Shown: positions 7,801 through 17,945, numbered from the stretch's first letter. The stretch: DNA of 55,893 bases from Marinobacter algicola DG893 (GCF_000170835.1 NZ_ABCP01000024.1:1-55893), one strand, 5' to 3'. Made by a program: numbers and translations. The notes: a model not told the origin generated them from the letters alone.

Positions 7801-9204
7801 TTAGTCGAAGATCTTGCCGGGGTTCATCACACCCTTGGGATCAAAGACCTGCTTGATGCCCCTCAGATAGGCAATTTCAGCGGCGCTGCGCGTGTACTCC
7901 AAATACGGTTTCTTGGTCATGCCGACACCATGTTCGGCAGACACACTGCCCTGGTAGCGTTCGACAATCTCGAAGACCCATTTGTTCACCTGCTGGCATT
8001 TCTCAAAGAAATCCTCTTTCGCCATGTCTTCCGGTTTGAGGATATTCAGGTGCAGGTTGCCATCGCCGATATGACCAAACCAGATGATCTCGAAATCCGG
8101 GTAGTGCTCGGTGACCACCGCATCGATTTCCTGCAGGAACCCTGGCACCTTGGACACCACTACGGATATATCGTTTTTATACGGCGTACGCGGGGCAATG
8201 GACTCGGAAATACGCTCCCGCAGTTGCCACAGGTTCTGGGCCTGGGTTTCGCTTTGGCTGATAACGCCGTCCAGCACCCAGCCGTTCTCCACGCACTGCT
8301 CAAACAACGCCATGGCGTCGTCCATCACCTGGTCAGACACCGCTTCAAATTCCAGCAGTGCGTAATACGGTGCTTCGGTTTCAAAAGGCGCCTGGACCTG
8401 GCCGTGGGCAAGAACATGCCCCATGGCCTGATGGGAGAAGAATTCGTAGGCGGTCAGGTCGATCTGTTTCTGGAAGGTCTGCAGTACATCCATGGTATTG
8501 GTGAGGTCGTTCAGGCCCAGTACCAGTACCGTCAGGTTATCCGGCTTGCGGGACAGCTTCATGGTGGCCTCGGTAATGAACCCGAGGGTGCCCTCCGCAC
8601 CGATGAACAGATGGCGCAGGTCGTACCCGGTGTTGTTTTTCGCCAGGTCTTTGTTCAGGTCCAGGATATCCCCTTTACCAGTCACCACTTTCAGGCCTGC
8701 GACCCAGTCCCGGCTCATACCGTAGCGAATCACCTTGATGCCACCGGCATTGGTGGAGAGATTGCCGCCAAGTTGGCTGGAGCCGGCCGAAGCAAAATCC
8801 ACCGGGTAGTACAGATCGTTGTCTTCCGCATAATTCTGCAACTGTTCCGTTACTACACCGGCCTGGCACTTCACGGTACGGTCGCTGGCGCTGAAATCCA
8901 GGATCTGGTTCATGTTGTCAAACGCCACCACAACCTCGCCATTGGCCGCCACGGCTCCTGCACTCAGGCCTGTGCGCCCGCCGGAAGGTACCAGCGCCAC
9001 CTGGTTCTCGTTGGCAAACCTCACCAGCGCCTGCACCTGCTCCGTCGTCTTGGGCAGCACGATGGCCATCGGCTTGGGGGGATAGATCTTCGTCCAGTCC
9101 TTGCCGTAATTGTCCAGGTCGGCCGCGTCGGTCAGCACTTTTCCAGGGGTCTGGCCCTCTTCCATCAGGGCTTTCAGGGAGGCAACGATCTGTTCAGGAT
9201 TCAT
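7801..9204 (-). CDS. D-2-hydroxyglutarate dehydrogenase-like FAD-binding oxidoreductase
   Basis: A 467-residue flavoenzyme of the GlcD/D2HGDH/D-LDH group. The N-terminal PCMH-type FAD domain has VPSGGRTGLSAGAV (about 75-88) and SAGSSQLGGNLSTNAGG. The C-terminal FAD-oxidase domain has the metal-site motifs GHIGDGNLHLNIL and SAEHGVGMTKKPYL. It is divergent from serA with about 180 bases between the starts. In Pseudomonas the same arrangement encodes a D-2-hydroxyglutarate dehydrogenase that removes the D-2-hydroxyglutarate made by SerA when it regenerates NAD from 2-oxoglutarate. That coupling is the best functional reading here. Glycolate or D-lactate oxidation is the alternative. Confidence 0.9.
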   Translation of the reverse strand: MNPEQIVASLKALMEEGQTPGKVLTDAADLDNYGKDWTKIYPPKPMAIVLPKTTEQVQALVRFANENQVALVPSGGRTGLSAGAVAANGEVVVAFDNMNQILDFSASDRTVKCQAGVVTEQLQNYAEDNDLYYPVDFASAGSSQLGGNLSTNAGGIKVIRYGMSRDWVAGLKVVTGKGDILDLNKDLAKNNTGYDLRHLFIGAEGTLGFITEATMKLSRKPDNLTVLVLGLNDLTNTMDVLQTFQKQIDLTAYEFFSHQAMGHVLAHGQVQAPFETEAPYYALLEFEAVSDQVMDDAMALFEQCVENGWVLDGVISQSETQAQNLWQLRERISESIAPRTPYKNDISVVVSKVPGFLQEIDAVVTEHYPDFEIIWFGHIGDGNLHLNILKPEDMAKEDFFEKCQQVNKWVFEIVERYQGSVSAEHGVGMTKKPYLEYTRSAAEIAYLRGIKQVFDPKGVMNPGKIFD

Positions 9205-9384
9205 GGATAGTCCGGTCTCGCAAAGGGTTAATCAGGGCGTCGGTGGGCAGAGTTGATTCAGGTGGTCCGACGCGCTGTGAAAATCTGCGTTTATGGTATC
9301 ATACCGCCCCTGTTCTGTGAGCCCGCCCGCCAACAGCGGTCCTCACGGGTCATTTCATGTGACGAAAGGTTCGGAAGCAAGCCC
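9205..9384. promoter_or_regulatory. Shared divergent promoter region (D2HGDH-like gene / serA)
   Basis: A 180-base gap between divergent starts must hold promoters for both genes. An odd palindrome GGTATCATACC lies at 9295-9305, about 80 bases before the serA start, and could be an operator or part of a promoter. I cannot assign -35 and -10 boxes with confidence. The serA reading frame is open through this gap but lacks family homology before 9385. Confidence 0.4.
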
Positions 9385-10614
9385 ATGTCAAATACGTCTC
9401 TTGAAAAGAGCAAAATCCGCATCCTGCTGCTGGAAGGCGTGCATCAATCCGCCATTGATACCCTGAACGCCGCAGGCTATACCAACATCGAATTCCTGAC
9501 TCATTCGCTGGCCGAAGACGAGCTGGTGGAGAAAATCGCCGACGCTCATTTCGTGGGTATCCGCTCACGCACCCAGCTGACCGAGAAGGTGTTCGACGCT
9601 GCCCAGAAGCTGGTAGCGGTGGGCTGTTTCTGCATTGGCACCAACCAGGTTGATCTTCAGGCGGCGACCCGTCGCGGCATCGCCGTTTTCAACGCGCCTT
9701 TCTCCAACACCCGCAGTGTGGCGGAGCTGGTTCTGGCCCAGGCGATTCTCTTGCTACGCGGCGTACCTGAGAAAAACGCCAAGGCTCACCGTGGCGAGTG
9801 GCTGAAGTCCGCCAAGGACAGCTATGAAATCCGCGGCAAGAAGCTCGGCATCATCGGTTACGGCAACATCGGCACCCAGTTCAGTGTGCTGGCCGAGGGC
9901 CTGGGCATGGACGTGTACTTCTACGACGTGGTGTCCAAACTGTCCATCGGCAACGCCACTCAGGTAGGCACCCTGCAGGAACTGCTCAACACCTGCGACG
10001 TGGTCAGCCTGCACGTACCGGAAACGCCGTCCACCAAGTACATGTTCAAGGCCGAACAGTTTGCCCAGATGAAGCCGGGCAGCATCCTGATGAACGCCTC
10101 CCGGGGCACTGTGGTAGACATTGACGCCCTGGCCGATGCCTTGGGCAGCGGCAAGCTCCTGGGCGCCGCCATTGATGTCTTCCCCGTTGAACCCAAGTCC
10201 AACAATGAAGAGTTCATCTCCCCACTGCGCGAGTTCGACAACGTGATCCTGACGCCGCACGTCGGTGGCTCCACCATCGAGGCCCAGGAAAACATTGGCC
10301 GCGAAGTGGCGGAAAAGCTGGCCATGTACAGCGACAACGGCACGTCTGTCTCTTCCGTGAACTTCCCGGAAGTGGCCCTGCCTTCGCATCCGAACCAGCA
10401 CCGCCTGCTGCACATCCACGAGAACGTGCCGGGCGTGATGTCGGAAATCAACCAGGTGTTCTCAGAAAACGGCATCAACATCTGTGGCCAGTACCTGCAA
10501 ACCAAGGAAGACATTGGTTACGTGGTGATCGACGTCGACAAGGAATACGGCGAGCTGGCACTCGAGAAACTGCTGAAAGTCAAAGGCACCATCCGCTGCC
10601 GCGTGCTGTTCTGA
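9385..10614 (+). CDS. serA: D-3-phosphoglycerate dehydrogenase
   Basis: A 409-residue enzyme that oxidises 3-phosphoglycerate as the first step of serine biosynthesis. Visible parts are the substrate domain with VGCFCIGTNQVDL, the NAD-binding LGIIGYGNIGTQFSVLAE, the catalytic arginine/glutamate/histidine segments (NASRGTVVDIDAL, DVFPVEP, LTPHVGGST) and a C-terminal ACT domain (HENVPGVMSEINQVFSENGINI) that binds serine for feedback inhibition. Length and order match E. coli SerA. The frame extends to 9253, but homology and the family start (MSNTSLEKSKIRILLLEG) place initiation at 9385. The divergent neighbour is D-2-hydroxyglutarate dehydrogenase-like, which fits the known NAD-recycling side reaction of SerA. 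Confidence 0.98.
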   Translation: MSNTSLEKSKIRILLLEGVHQSAIDTLNAAGYTNIEFLTHSLAEDELVEKIADAHFVGIRSRTQLTEKVFDAAQKLVAVGCFCIGTNQVDLQAATRRGIAVFNAPFSNTRSVAELVLAQAILLLRGVPEKNAKAHRGEWLKSAKDSYEIRGKKLGIIGYGNIGTQFSVLAEGLGMDVYFYDVVSKLSIGNATQVGTLQELLNTCDVVSLHVPETPSTKYMFKAEQFAQMKPGSILMNASRGTVVDIDALADALGSGKLLGAAIDVFPVEPKSNNEEFISPLREFDNVILTPHVGGSTIEAQENIGREVAEKLAMYSDNGTSVSSVNFPEVALPSHPNQHRLLHIHENVPGVMSEINQVFSENGINICGQYLQTKEDIGYVVIDVDKEYGELALEKLLKVKGTIRCRVLF

Positions 10615-10634
10615 TCCAGACCGTATTTCAGCAC

Positions 10635-10670
10635 CATAAAAGCCGGGACCAACAGGTCCCGGCTTTTATG
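10635..10670 (+). terminator. Rho-independent terminator of serA
   Basis: A perfect 16-base inverted repeat: 10635-10650 pairs with 10655-10670 around the tetraloop AACA. The GC-rich core is GCCGGGACC / GGTCCCGGC, with a TTTT run at the base of the 3' arm. It lies 20 bases after the serA stop. Confidence 0.9.
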
Positions 10671-10809
10671 GCCAAACGGGCCAACTCCCTCACATGACCT
10701 CTTATTAATCCGCTTTTACGACGTTTGACCTTGAGATGTCATCAGATGCAGCCATGATGGAAGTGAACGCTTTAACATTACATCCAACATTCACTCCAAG
10801 GAGCATCTC

Positions 10810-11094
10810 ATGTCACTGAAGGAGTCATTGCAGAAAAAGCTGGAAACCCAGACCGAGTACTGGAGCAAACAGATCCAGAGCCTGCAGGCCGATGCTGAAG
10901 AAAGAATGGCAAAAGCCCAGGACGACCAGGCAGAGGCTGAAATCCAGAAAGATTTCTCCGAGCGCATTCAGGCGCTGGAAGAACACGTCGAGGAAGCGCG
11001 CAAGAAGATTTCGGAAATCCGGGATTCAGGGGAAGACCAGTTGCGGGACCTGAAGGCAAGGATTGACGAGTGGCTTCCCGGCGGGAAGAACTAA
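10810..11094 (+). CDS. Small charged coiled-coil protein of unknown function
   Basis: A 94-residue soluble protein with no signal peptide and one cysteine-free, almost continuous alpha-helical stretch (about residues 3-85). It is rich in Glu, Lys, Gln and Ala, with heptad-like spacing, for example SLQADAEERMAKAQ and RIQALEEHVEEARKKI. It ends in WLPGGKN. The start is well supported by AAGGAG 7 bases upstream of the ATG, and a strong terminator follows, so it is a monocistronic gene. I do not recognise a named family. A cytoplasmic coiled-coil or stress-related role is only a guess. Confidence 0.75.
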   Translation: MSLKESLQKKLETQTEYWSKQIQSLQADAEERMAKAQDDQAEAEIQKDFSERIQALEEHVEEARKKISEIRDSGEDQLRDLKARIDEWLPGGKN

Positions 11095-11117
11095 GGGCTG
11101 CCATCCTTACCACAACG

Positions 11118-11158
11118 AAAGCCCGGTGCCACTGACAGTGCGGCACCGGGCTTTTTTT
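11118..11158 (+). terminator. Rho-independent terminator (possibly bidirectional)
   Basis: AAAGCCCGGTGCC at 11118-11130 pairs with GGCACCGGGCTTT at 11142-11154, followed by more T residues. It sits between the small coiled-coil gene and the convergent OmpA-like lipoprotein gene. The complementary A-run on the left lets it act on the minus strand too. Confidence 0.9.
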
Positions 11159-11159
11159 G

Positions 11160-11816
11160 TTACTGCATAGGCACCAGTGTCAGCTCAACGCGGCGATTTT
11201 GCTCGCGTCCACTTTCGGTATCGTTCGAGGCAATCGGGTAGCGCGGACCATAACCTGTCGCGCGGGTCCGCTTGGGTTCGATACCCTGATTCAACAGGAA
11301 GTCCCTGACTGAGCCGGCACGGCGCTCACTCAGCAACTGGTTGTAGTCCCGGGAGCCGGTACTGTCGGTATGGCCTTCGATCTGAATAATGGTCTTGTCG
11401 AACTCCTTCAGCACCAGCGCCACGGATTCCAGCGTGTTGCTGAACGACGGCTTGATGGAGGACTGGTTGACGTCGAAGGTGATGTTGCCCGGCATGACCA
11501 GTTCAATTTCGTCACCATTGCGTACAACGCGAACACCGGAACCCTCGAGTTTGCGGCGCAATTGCGCTTCCTGCTTGTCCATATAATAACCGATACCACC
11601 GCCGATGGCCGCACCGGATGCGGCACCAATCAGTGCGCCTTTGCCACGGTCGCTGCTGCTGGAGGTTGCAGCGCCGACAGCGGCACCACCGATGGCCCCA
11701 ATAATGCTGCCTTTCGTGGCGCTAGAGGTTTTTTCCTCACCGGTGTAAGGATCGTATGTCATACAGCCGCCAAGACCCACGGTGGCGACGGCAAAAGCTA
11801 CAATCGTTTTCTTCAC
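11160..11816 (-). CDS. OmpA-family peptidoglycan-binding lipoprotein (YiaD-like)
   Basis: A 218-residue outer-membrane lipoprotein. The signal peptide ends in the lipobox LGGC (Cys18). A glycine-rich glycine-zipper segment follows (GSIIGAIGGAAVGAA and GALIGAASGAAIGGGIGYYMD, about 35-85), then a C-terminal OmpA domain with IQIEGHTDSTGSRDYNQLLSERRA, which binds the meso-diaminopimelate of peptidoglycan. The frame is open from a TTG at 11828, but a GTG at 11816 has GGAG seven bases upstream and gives a typical MKKTIVAF signal start. It is likely an envelope-stabilising protein. Confidence 0.92.
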   Translation of the reverse strand: MKKTIVAFAVATVGLGGCMTYDPYTGEEKTSSATKGSIIGAIGGAAVGAATSSSSDRGKGALIGAASGAAIGGGIGYYMDKQEAQLRRKLEGSGVRVVRNGDEIELVMPGNITFDVNQSSIKPSFSNTLESVALVLKEFDKTIIQIEGHTDSTGSRDYNQLLSERRAGSVRDFLLNQGIEPKRTRATGYGPRYPIASNDTESGREQNRRVELTLVPMQ

Positions 11817-11879
11817 GGCATTCTCCAAAGTCTTTCCAAGGTATGACTGTTCGCGGCACGGTGCCGCCGTTGGCTTTCC

Positions 11880-12899
11880 TTAACTGGCCTCAGACAGAGA
11901 CCCGTCATGGTCGTTTTCAAACGTATCCACAATGGTATTGAATACGGTTGCCTGTAAATCCTGGGCTTCGTTTACTAGATGATGACGCCCATCCGGTATC
12001 CGGAGTTCCTCCACGGAGGAAAATTTATTGCGGATAATCCGCAGATTGTGCTGCCAGTCTACCGTCAGGTCCTTCTCCCCCTGCACCACAGTAATCGGAA
12101 AATCGACCGGGCGGGCGGACTCAATATGCGGTACCCACTGCCGTAATGCCGAAACCCAGTCCACATGTACGGCCCTGGCCTGGAGCGGATCGTAGTCCCT
12201 GAGAAATTTCAGGAAACGCGAATTTCCACTGTTGGCCCCGAACGCCCGTCGCCACCGCGATATAAACGGCTTCACCAGGCTGTGCAGAACCTTGGCACCC
12301 AGCCAACCCATCGGCCTGATCAATGGTGCCAGCAGTACCACCCTACGGAAATCCGAGGTTTCCCGGTCGTGATGGTTGGTCAGCAGGTAGTCAATCAGGA
12401 TAGCCCCGCCCGTACTCTGCCCGACCGCATACCAGGGCCCACGCACGTGACGCCTTACGCTGGCCATGACATCCGTCAGCACGGCCTGATACTCGAGAAA
12501 GCTGCCAATCGCCGCCGGCGTGCCACTGGAAAGCCCATGACCGGGCTGGTCATAGGCGAGCACATCAAAACCCGCACCCAGGCAACGGTCGATCAACTGG
12601 CTGTACAGCCCTACATGGTCAAAGTAGCCGTGCAGGATAAACACCGTGCCCCGGGGCCTGCGCTGATCGGGAAGGCGAAAATAGTGGACCATCACCTGGT
12701 GCCGGTCCGCCATCACATAACCCTGGCGATAGCTGACCTCCGGGTGTTCCACCCAGAGATCGAGGCCGTAGAACCGGCAGTAGGCCACCATATCCTCGCT
12801 GAGTTCTTCCTGGCTTTCAGGCTCGAAGGGCGACATTCGCTCAAGTAACGACGCCCTGTCCCAGTTCGGAATTTCTATGGTATCTGTTTTCCAGTACAC
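11880..12899 (-). CDS. Alpha/beta hydrolase (monoacylglycerol lipase / lysophospholipase-like)
   Basis: A 339-residue serine hydrolase of the Hydrolase_4 type. The oxyanion segment is FILHGYFDHVGLYSQLI, the nucleophile elbow is GQSTGG, and the acid (EKDLTVDW) and histidine (DGRHHLVNE) regions follow near the C-terminus. An N-terminal extension of about 75 residues precedes the hydrolase domain. No signal peptide is visible, so it is probably cytoplasmic or membrane-associated. The start is a GTG with a weak ribosome-binding site; no better alternative is seen. It diverges from a second alpha/beta hydrolase gene of a different subfamily. Confidence 0.88.
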   Translation of the reverse strand: MYWKTDTIEIPNWDRASLLERMSPFEPESQEELSEDMVAYCRFYGLDLWVEHPEVSYRQGYVMADRHQVMVHYFRLPDQRRPRGTVFILHGYFDHVGLYSQLIDRCLGAGFDVLAYDQPGHGLSSGTPAAIGSFLEYQAVLTDVMASVRRHVRGPWYAVGQSTGGAILIDYLLTNHHDRETSDFRRVVLLAPLIRPMGWLGAKVLHSLVKPFISRWRRAFGANSGNSRFLKFLRDYDPLQARAVHVDWVSALRQWVPHIESARPVDFPITVVQGEKDLTVDWQHNLRIIRNKFSSVEELRIPDGRHHLVNEAQDLQATVFNTIVDTFENDHDGSLSEAS

Positions 12900-12997
12900 G
12901 TAGAGTTAAACGCCTGTCATGAATAGGTATGAAAATAGCAGTGTGTCTGCATTAAGCTTGGTGCTTAGATTAGCACACCACAACCCTGGAGTTGCCG

Positions 12998-13891
12998 ATG
13001 ATACAAACCGCCCTGGAAGCCGGCCTGCGCCAGACCATGAACCGACTCGTTCGCCCCCTACTGCATCCCGCCATTCCCGTTGCCTTGCAACGCCGGTTGA
13101 TCAGCAAGGCCTACCTGACATCGATTCCGCCACGTGGTACCCGGTTTGAAGATATCCAGGCAGAAGGGCTTTCTATCACCCGGGCCTGTCACAGCGACAA
13201 TCCTCACGGGGTCATACTGTATTTCCATGGCGGTGGTTACATCATCGGCTCGCCAAAAACGCACAAGGGAATAACCGGCCACCTGTCGAAATTCAGTGGC
13301 GCGATGGTGGTTACACCCGACTACCGACTGGCGCCGGAGAACCCCTTCCCGGCGGCACTGGACGATGCCGAAATGGTTTACCGCGCTTTGCTGGACGAAG
13401 GGCATCCGCCTGCAACCCTATGCCTGGCGGGCGACTCAGCCGGCGGCGGACTCGCCATAGCCCTGGCCATGCGCCTGCGCGACAAAGGCCTGCCCTTGCC
13501 CTCCTCGCTGATGGTGCTGTCGCCCTGGACCGATCTTTCCAACCAGCATCTTTACTCGCCTGAATGTGAGCCGGTCCTGCAGAAACCGTGGATTGACAAA
13601 TCCTCGCGTCTGTATTGCGGCAGCACACCAACGTCCGAGCCCTTAATTTCACCTGTGTATGGCGACCTTTCCGGCCTGCCGCCGTTGCTGATACAGGTGG
13701 GCAGCCAGGAAATCCTGCTGAACGATGCCCGGCGCCTGGCGGACGCGGCCAACCGTGACAGTGTCGATACACATCTCGAAATCTATAACGGTCTCTGGCA
13801 CGTTTTCCAGGTCCACGCAGGGCAACTGGACCGTGCCACTGAAGCCCTTCAAACCGCAGGGGCGTTCATACGCCAGCATCTCTCGAGCTGA
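12998..13891 (+). CDS. Alpha/beta hydrolase, hormone-sensitive-lipase family esterase
   Basis: A 297-residue carboxylesterase. The HSL-family oxyanion motif HGGG ([11 protein letters not shown], about residue 78) and the nucleophile motif GDSAGGG (about 148) are both present. The C-terminal histidine is in [10 protein letters not shown]. The best start is the ATG at 12998 with GGAG six bases upstream, not the TTG at 12992. No signal peptide is evident. Relatives hydrolyse short-acyl esters. Its 3' end overlaps the convergent GIY-YIG gene by 26 bases. Confidence 0.92.
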   Translation: MIQTALEAGLRQTMNRLVRPLLHPAIPVALQRRLISKAYLTSIPPRGTRFEDIQAEGLSITRACHSDNPHGVILYFHGGGYIIGSPKTHKGITGHLSKFSGAMVVTPDYRLAPENPFPAALDDAEMVYRALLDEGHPPATLCLAGDSAGGGLAIALAMRLRDKGLPLPSSLMVLSPWTDLSNQHLYSPECEPVLQKPWIDKSSRLYCGSTPTSEPLISPVYGDLSGLPPLLIQVGSQEILLNDARRLADAANRDSVDTHLEIYNGLWHVFQVHAGQLDRATEALQTAGAFIRQHLSS

Positions 13892-14156
13892 CCGGGAGGA
13901 TAACATCCCCACGAATCAGCGCTTCCTTCTGCCTGCGCGGCCATTGTTTGATCTGCCATTCAAGTTTCGAAGCTGTCGCTCTGTCCGCTGTCTCGACGGA
14001 AAATACGAGCTCAAGGGGACCTTTACCCCGCAGGCTGCGCGCCCCTTTTGGAGCACCCGCCTGGTGTTCGGAAAAGCGCCGCGCCACATCGGTTGTGATC
14101 CCGGTGTAAAGAGCTCCTTTGGCGGTCCGTACCATGTAGATGAACCACTGGCTCAT
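13866..14156 (-). CDS. GIY-YIG nuclease family protein (UPF0213-like)
   Basis: A 96-residue single-domain protein of the GIY-YIG superfamily. The signature appears as [27 protein letters not shown], with the catalytic arginine in ARRF and a later glutamate in LEWQIKQW. Relatives (YhbQ type) are small putative nucleases, possibly acting on DNA damage. The gene is the last of a four-gene minus-strand operon: its ATG overlaps the EamA gene stop by 4 bases (ATGA). Its link to the upstream signalling genes is unexplained. Confidence 0.92.
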   Translation of the reverse strand: MSQWFIYMVRTAKGALYTGITTDVARRFSEHQAGAPKGARSLRGKGPLELVFSVETADRATASKLEWQIKQWPRRQKEALIRGDVILPVSSRDAGV

Positions 14157-15058
14157 GCCGATGAAGCCCTCGCCATTGTCTCCCGGGTTTTACGTTGCTG
14201 AATCCACAGTCCCGCAACGATCAGAACCAGGCCGACATAGGTGGATGGCAGAATGATCTCGCCGAGGATGAAGTAGATGAACACCAGCGACAGGAACGGT
14301 GAGATAAAGATAAGGTTGCTGACCCTGGCGGTGTTCTCCGCCTTCTTCATGGCGTAGGACCAGAGCACAAAGGCAATACCCATCTCGAACACACCCACGT
14401 AGGTGGCCGCAAACAGCCCTGTTGTGGGGCTGAAATCGAATCCATCCGTCATCCCGCAAATCACCACGATCACCGGAAGACCGCAGAGAAAATTCAGGAA
14501 TAGGCCGACCACCGGATCCCGGGTATCCCGAGTCGCGATAATCCAGTAGGACGCCCAGACCAGGGTGCTACCGATGGCCAGACCAACACCCAGAGGGTCG
14601 GAAAACGTTAGCGAAAGCACATCGCCACGGGTTGCGATGACGACAACCCCGCTGTAACAAATCAACCCGGCAAGGATATCGGCACGTCGCAATCGTTGCC
14701 CCAGGAAGGGCACCGACAGATAGGCCAGCACCAGCGCCCATGTGTAGTTCAGCGGTTGCGCTTCCTGTGCAGGCAGCCGGTCAAACGCTCCGAACAACAG
14801 GAAGTAGTACAGGCAGGGATTGATAAGCCCCATGCCGAAAGACTGCAGGTATTGGCGGCGCGACAGTTCAAAAACCAGGTACCACCGTCGTTGTGCAACC
14901 AGAATAAGCGCCATTACGATTACCGACGCGGAACAGGCAACCACCAGCATCTGGACCGGGGTCAGTTCCCGCAATGATAACTTGAACGCGGTAGCCACCG
15001 TTGACCAGAGCAATACGGTTCCCAGGCCGTAAAGCATTGCCTGTTTCTGGTTAGTCAT
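14153..15058 (-). CDS. EamA-type DMT-superfamily exporter
   Basis: A 301-residue inner-membrane protein with ten predicted helices made of two EamA repeats. The first repeat begins at [23 protein letters not shown] and the second includes [19 protein letters not shown] and the proline-containing [17 protein letters not shown]. Such transporters export amino acids or other metabolites. The ATG start (AAGGAC upstream) overlaps the stop of the response-regulator gene by 8 bases, so translation is coupled to it. A TTG at 15082 in the same frame is less likely. The substrate is unknown; co-expression with a two-component system suggests signal-dependent efflux. Confidence 0.92.
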   Translation of the reverse strand: MTNQKQAMLYGLGTVLLWSTVATAFKLSLRELTPVQMLVVACSASVIVMALILVAQRRWYLVFELSRRQYLQSFGMGLINPCLYYFLLFGAFDRLPAQEAQPLNYTWALVLAYLSVPFLGQRLRRADILAGLICYSGVVVIATRGDVLSLTFSDPLGVGLAIGSTLVWASYWIIATRDTRDPVVGLFLNFLCGLPVIVVICGMTDGFDFSPTTGLFAATYVGVFEMGIAFVLWSYAMKKAENTARVSNLIFISPFLSLVFIYFILGEIILPSTYVGLVLIVAGLWIQQRKTRETMARASSA

Positions 15059-16436
15059 GGGTGGTGTCCTTCTCCGCATCAAGCCAACGATAGAGCGTAC
15101 GACGGTTCACCCCGAGTATCTGGGCCGCTCGACGTTTATTGCCTTCCACCGCATCGATAACGCGCACCACATAGTCCTGTTGAACCTGTTCCAGTGTGGG
15201 CCAATCCGCGAGGTTTCCGGACGGCAACACCGGCCGGCCTTCGGCGGACTCTGTCTGGCGCTTGCGAATGCGGGCCGGCAGATGTTCCGGCAACACCACA
15301 TCACCGTCGCAGAAGGTCACTGCCCGCTCGATCGCGCTGGCCAGCTCCCGGACGTTGCCGGGAAACGGGTAATCCGCCAACATTCGCGCAGCCACTTCGC
15401 CCAACTGCAGGAATCCGCGCTGGTGACGCCGGGCGGAATCCCGCAGGAAGTGCATGGCAAGCAGGTCCACATCGTCATCCCGCTCCCTTAGTGGCGGCAC
15501 CATCAGGGTCAGGGTTTCCAGGCGATAGTATAGGTCCTCACGGAAGCCGCCCTGCTCCACGGCTCTGACCAGGTCCTGATGAGTAGCCGCAATGATTCGC
15601 ACATTGACGGCCTCTTCGTGGTCAGAACCCACCGGTTTGATCGTGCCTTCCTGCAGCACACGCAACAACTTCGCCTGGAGGGCAAGCGGCATCTCGCCGA
15701 TCTCGTCCAGCAGCAGCGTACCTCCGTCCGCTTCGGCAAACAGCCCCCTGCGAGCGGATTTTGCGCCGGTAAAGGCACCGGCCTCATGGCCAAAGAATTC
15801 GCTTTCCATCAGTTCATGGGGAATACCCGCACAGTTGACCGGTATAAACGGCCCTTGCCGACGGTCACTCTCGTCATGAATGGCCCTGGCGACCAGTTCC
15901 TTGCCAGTGCCACTCTCGCCACTCACAAGGACGGCCGCCTGGCTACGGGCTACCTGCCGTATTTCGTTCCTCAACTGCTCCATTGCCCGGCTCTCGCCCA
16001 CCAGCCCCAGCGCACTGTCACTTTCATTCTGCGATTTGTAACGCGCGAGTTCGCTGGTCATTGCCGCATGAGCCAGCAGGCGTTTGATCTTCAGGCGAAG
16101 ATGGTCGGTGGACAGCGGCTTGGTGAGAAAGTCATCGGCACCGGCCTTAAGCGCCTCGACCGCCTGATCCACCGTGCCGAACGCTGTGATGATGATAAAG
16201 GGAACCGAGTGGCTTTCCGCCTGCAGTTGTCGCAGTATTGCCAGGCCGTCGCCATCCGGCAATCGAAGGTCCGACACGATCAGGTCGGGACGCCACTCCC
16301 GCAAGCCACTGCAGCCTTCCTCAACGGTTGCCGCGCTGCGTACCGCATAACCATCTACCTCAAGCTCCTCTGACAGAAGCGTCCGCAAACTGGCGTCGTC
16401 TTCCACCAGCATGATCGAAGCGGGCCTAGCTTTCAT
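15051..16436 (-). CDS. Sigma-54-dependent NtrC-family response regulator
   Basis: A 461-residue activator. The receiver domain has phospho-acceptor Asp56 (VSDLRLP) and the LTKP lysine near 105. The AAA+ domain has Walker A GESGTGKE at 173-180, the sigma-54 contact loop GAFTGA at 220-225 and Walker B LLLDEIGE at about 241-248. A Fis-type HTH ([21 protein letters not shown]) closes the protein. The intact GAFTGA predicts genuine activation of sigma-54 promoters. The ATG at 16436 lies within the end of the kinase gene (11-base overlap); upstream codons in the same frame lack homology. The probable target is the divergent DUF4168 gene, which has a sigma-54-like promoter. Confidence 0.95.
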   Translation of the reverse strand: MKARPASIMLVEDDASLRTLLSEELEVDGYAVRSAATVEEGCSGLREWRPDLIVSDLRLPDGDGLAILRQLQAESHSVPFIIITAFGTVDQAVEALKAGADDFLTKPLSTDHLRLKIKRLLAHAAMTSELARYKSQNESDSALGLVGESRAMEQLRNEIRQVARSQAAVLVSGESGTGKELVARAIHDESDRRQGPFIPVNCAGIPHELMESEFFGHEAGAFTGAKSARRGLFAEADGGTLLLDEIGEMPLALQAKLLRVLQEGTIKPVGSDHEEAVNVRIIAATHQDLVRAVEQGGFREDLYYRLETLTLMVPPLRERDDDVDLLAMHFLRDSARRHQRGFLQLGEVAARMLADYPFPGNVRELASAIERAVTFCDGDVVLPEHLPARIRKRQTESAEGRPVLPSGNLADWPTLEQVQQDYVVRVIDAVEGNKRRAAQILGVNRRTLYRWLDAEKDTTHD

Positions 16437-17928
16437 GATGGGCCTCCGTCGACTCCACGCGTTTCTCATACACCGGCCAGAACGTTGACATCCGGCACCC
16501 GCCGTCCGTGCTTCTTCCAACCTCAATCCGGCCACCATGCTCCTTGATCACACTGCCGACCACTGCGAGCCCCAGCCCGGTTCCTTCACCCGCCGCACGA
16601 GTACTGAAAAAAGGCTCGAAAATCCGCTCTCGCAGAGAATCATCGATACCCGGGCCGTCATCATCCACCCGCAATTCCCAGTAGCCGTCGAGGGGGATAA
16701 CAGACACGATCACCCGTGACTGAGCCGCCTGGCACGCGTTGCGGACAAGGTTCAGGCAGGCCATTTCGAGGCGGGTTGGCTCGGCGAGGACGCCAGCATT
16801 GACGTCTGGGATATCGGTGCAAATCTCGACACCGTGGCACTTGGGCTCGTCGCAGGCGCGCGCTGTCAGTTCGCGAACGGTGGCCGCCAGATCGGTTTCC
16901 CGGCGGGAGTCCGGCACATGACGGAAGCAATCGAGCAACTGCTGAATAATCAGTGTCATTCGTTCGACCTGATGTTCGATATCCCTCAGGTGTCGTCGGT
17001 CGCTGTCCGCCAGTTCGCCCCGCCCAAGGATATTGGCGCGACCCTGGATGACATTCAGCGGCGCACCCAGCTCATGCGCAACGCCACCGGCAACCCGCCC
17101 GATCATAGCGACCTTCTCCTGGTACTTCAGCTGCTCTGACAGCTCTCGCTCACGTTCAACGCTCTCGCGGATTTCATTTTCCGCAGCCGCCATACGGGCG
17201 CCCATGTCCTGCAACCCCTCATGGACCTGCCTCAGTTCCCTCGGCCCCGCAGGATGCCCATCAATTTGCCAACGCCCGGGTGCCATCCGCTCCATTAACT
17301 CCAGCAACCGGCTGACATGGCGACCAACAGCACCATAGTGCCCCAGAACAACCACCAGAATGACCATCAACGACACCGCCGACCAGATACTGACCGCCCA
17401 GATTCGGCTCGATGCCACCAACTCATGGAAATCGCTACGTTTTCGGGTGACCTGAAGCAATCCCTGGATTCGACCGTCCGGGGCAATCAGTGGCGTGAAC
17501 TGCGAGAATACCGACATTCCATCAACCCTACGAAATGCACCGTCCAGCTTGCCACTGGCTATCGCGCGCTCCGCACTGTCGCTCCGTGTAACATCGCTAT
17601 CCGCCACGCCAAGGCTGGCGATCTGCTGCCCATCCTCATCGAACACTGAGGCGCCAAATACACGGCCGATACGGAAGATGGATTTCAGCGACTCCCCCAG
17701 GACAATTTCATCACCATCGGACATGGCCTGGGACAATGGACCACTGACCGCCCGGGCCACAAGCTCCAGATCCTCCCGCAAACGGTCATTCAGGTTACGC
17801 TCAACCGCACCGAGCCCCACATAGATGGCAACCCCGCTGAATATCATCAACGGTACAACCATGCTCAGCACCAAGGTCAGACGCAGCGAGCGAAACATGT
17901 CCCGCGCTCTTGAAACAGGCGTTTTCAT
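16426..17928 (-). CDS. Sensor histidine kinase with periplasmic single-Cache-like domain
   Basis: A 500-residue membrane kinase. The first transmembrane helix is at about 16-40, a periplasmic domain of roughly 130 residues follows (Cache-like: [15 protein letters not shown], then [15 protein letters not shown]), and the second helix is at about 176-198. After a linker come the phospho-accepting His285 ([10 protein letters not shown]), the N box (LNLVRNAC, Asn397), DDDGPGID and [11 protein letters not shown]. The ATG at 17928 has GGAG six bases upstream and is preferred to the longer frame. It heads the four-gene operon kinase, sigma-54 regulator, EamA, GIY-YIG. The ligand is unknown. Confidence 0.94.
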   Translation of the reverse strand: MKTPVSRARDMFRSLRLTLVLSMVVPLMIFSGVAIYVGLGAVERNLNDRLREDLELVARAVSGPLSQAMSDGDEIVLGESLKSIFRIGRVFGASVFDEDGQQIASLGVADSDVTRSDSAERAIASGKLDGAFRRVDGMSVFSQFTPLIAPDGRIQGLLQVTRKRSDFHELVASSRIWAVSIWSAVSLMVILVVVLGHYGAVGRHVSRLLELMERMAPGRWQIDGHPAGPRELRQVHEGLQDMGARMAAAENEIRESVERERELSEQLKYQEKVAMIGRVAGGVAHELGAPLNVIQGRANILGRGELADSDRRHLRDIEHQVERMTLIIQQLLDCFRHVPDSRRETDLAATVRELTARACDEPKCHGVEICTDIPDVNAGVLAEPTRLEMACLNLVRNACQAAQSRVIVSVIPLDGYWELRVDDDGPGIDDSLRERIFEPFFSTRAAGEGTGLGLAVVGSVIKEHGGRIEVGRSTDGGCRMSTFWPVYEKRVESTEAHHES

Positions 17929-17945
17929 AATACGCTCCGACAAAG

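Noticed and set aside
7930..9210. A 426-codon plus-strand frame opposite the D-2-hydroxyglutarate dehydrogenase gene
   Set aside because: Its translation is rich in His, Gln and Arg with no family motifs. It is the mirror frame of a well-conserved flavoenzyme gene in GC-rich DNA.
9253..9384. N-terminal extension of serA
   Set aside because: The added 44 residues are Arg/Cys-rich and unlike any SerA. They fall in the promoter gap.
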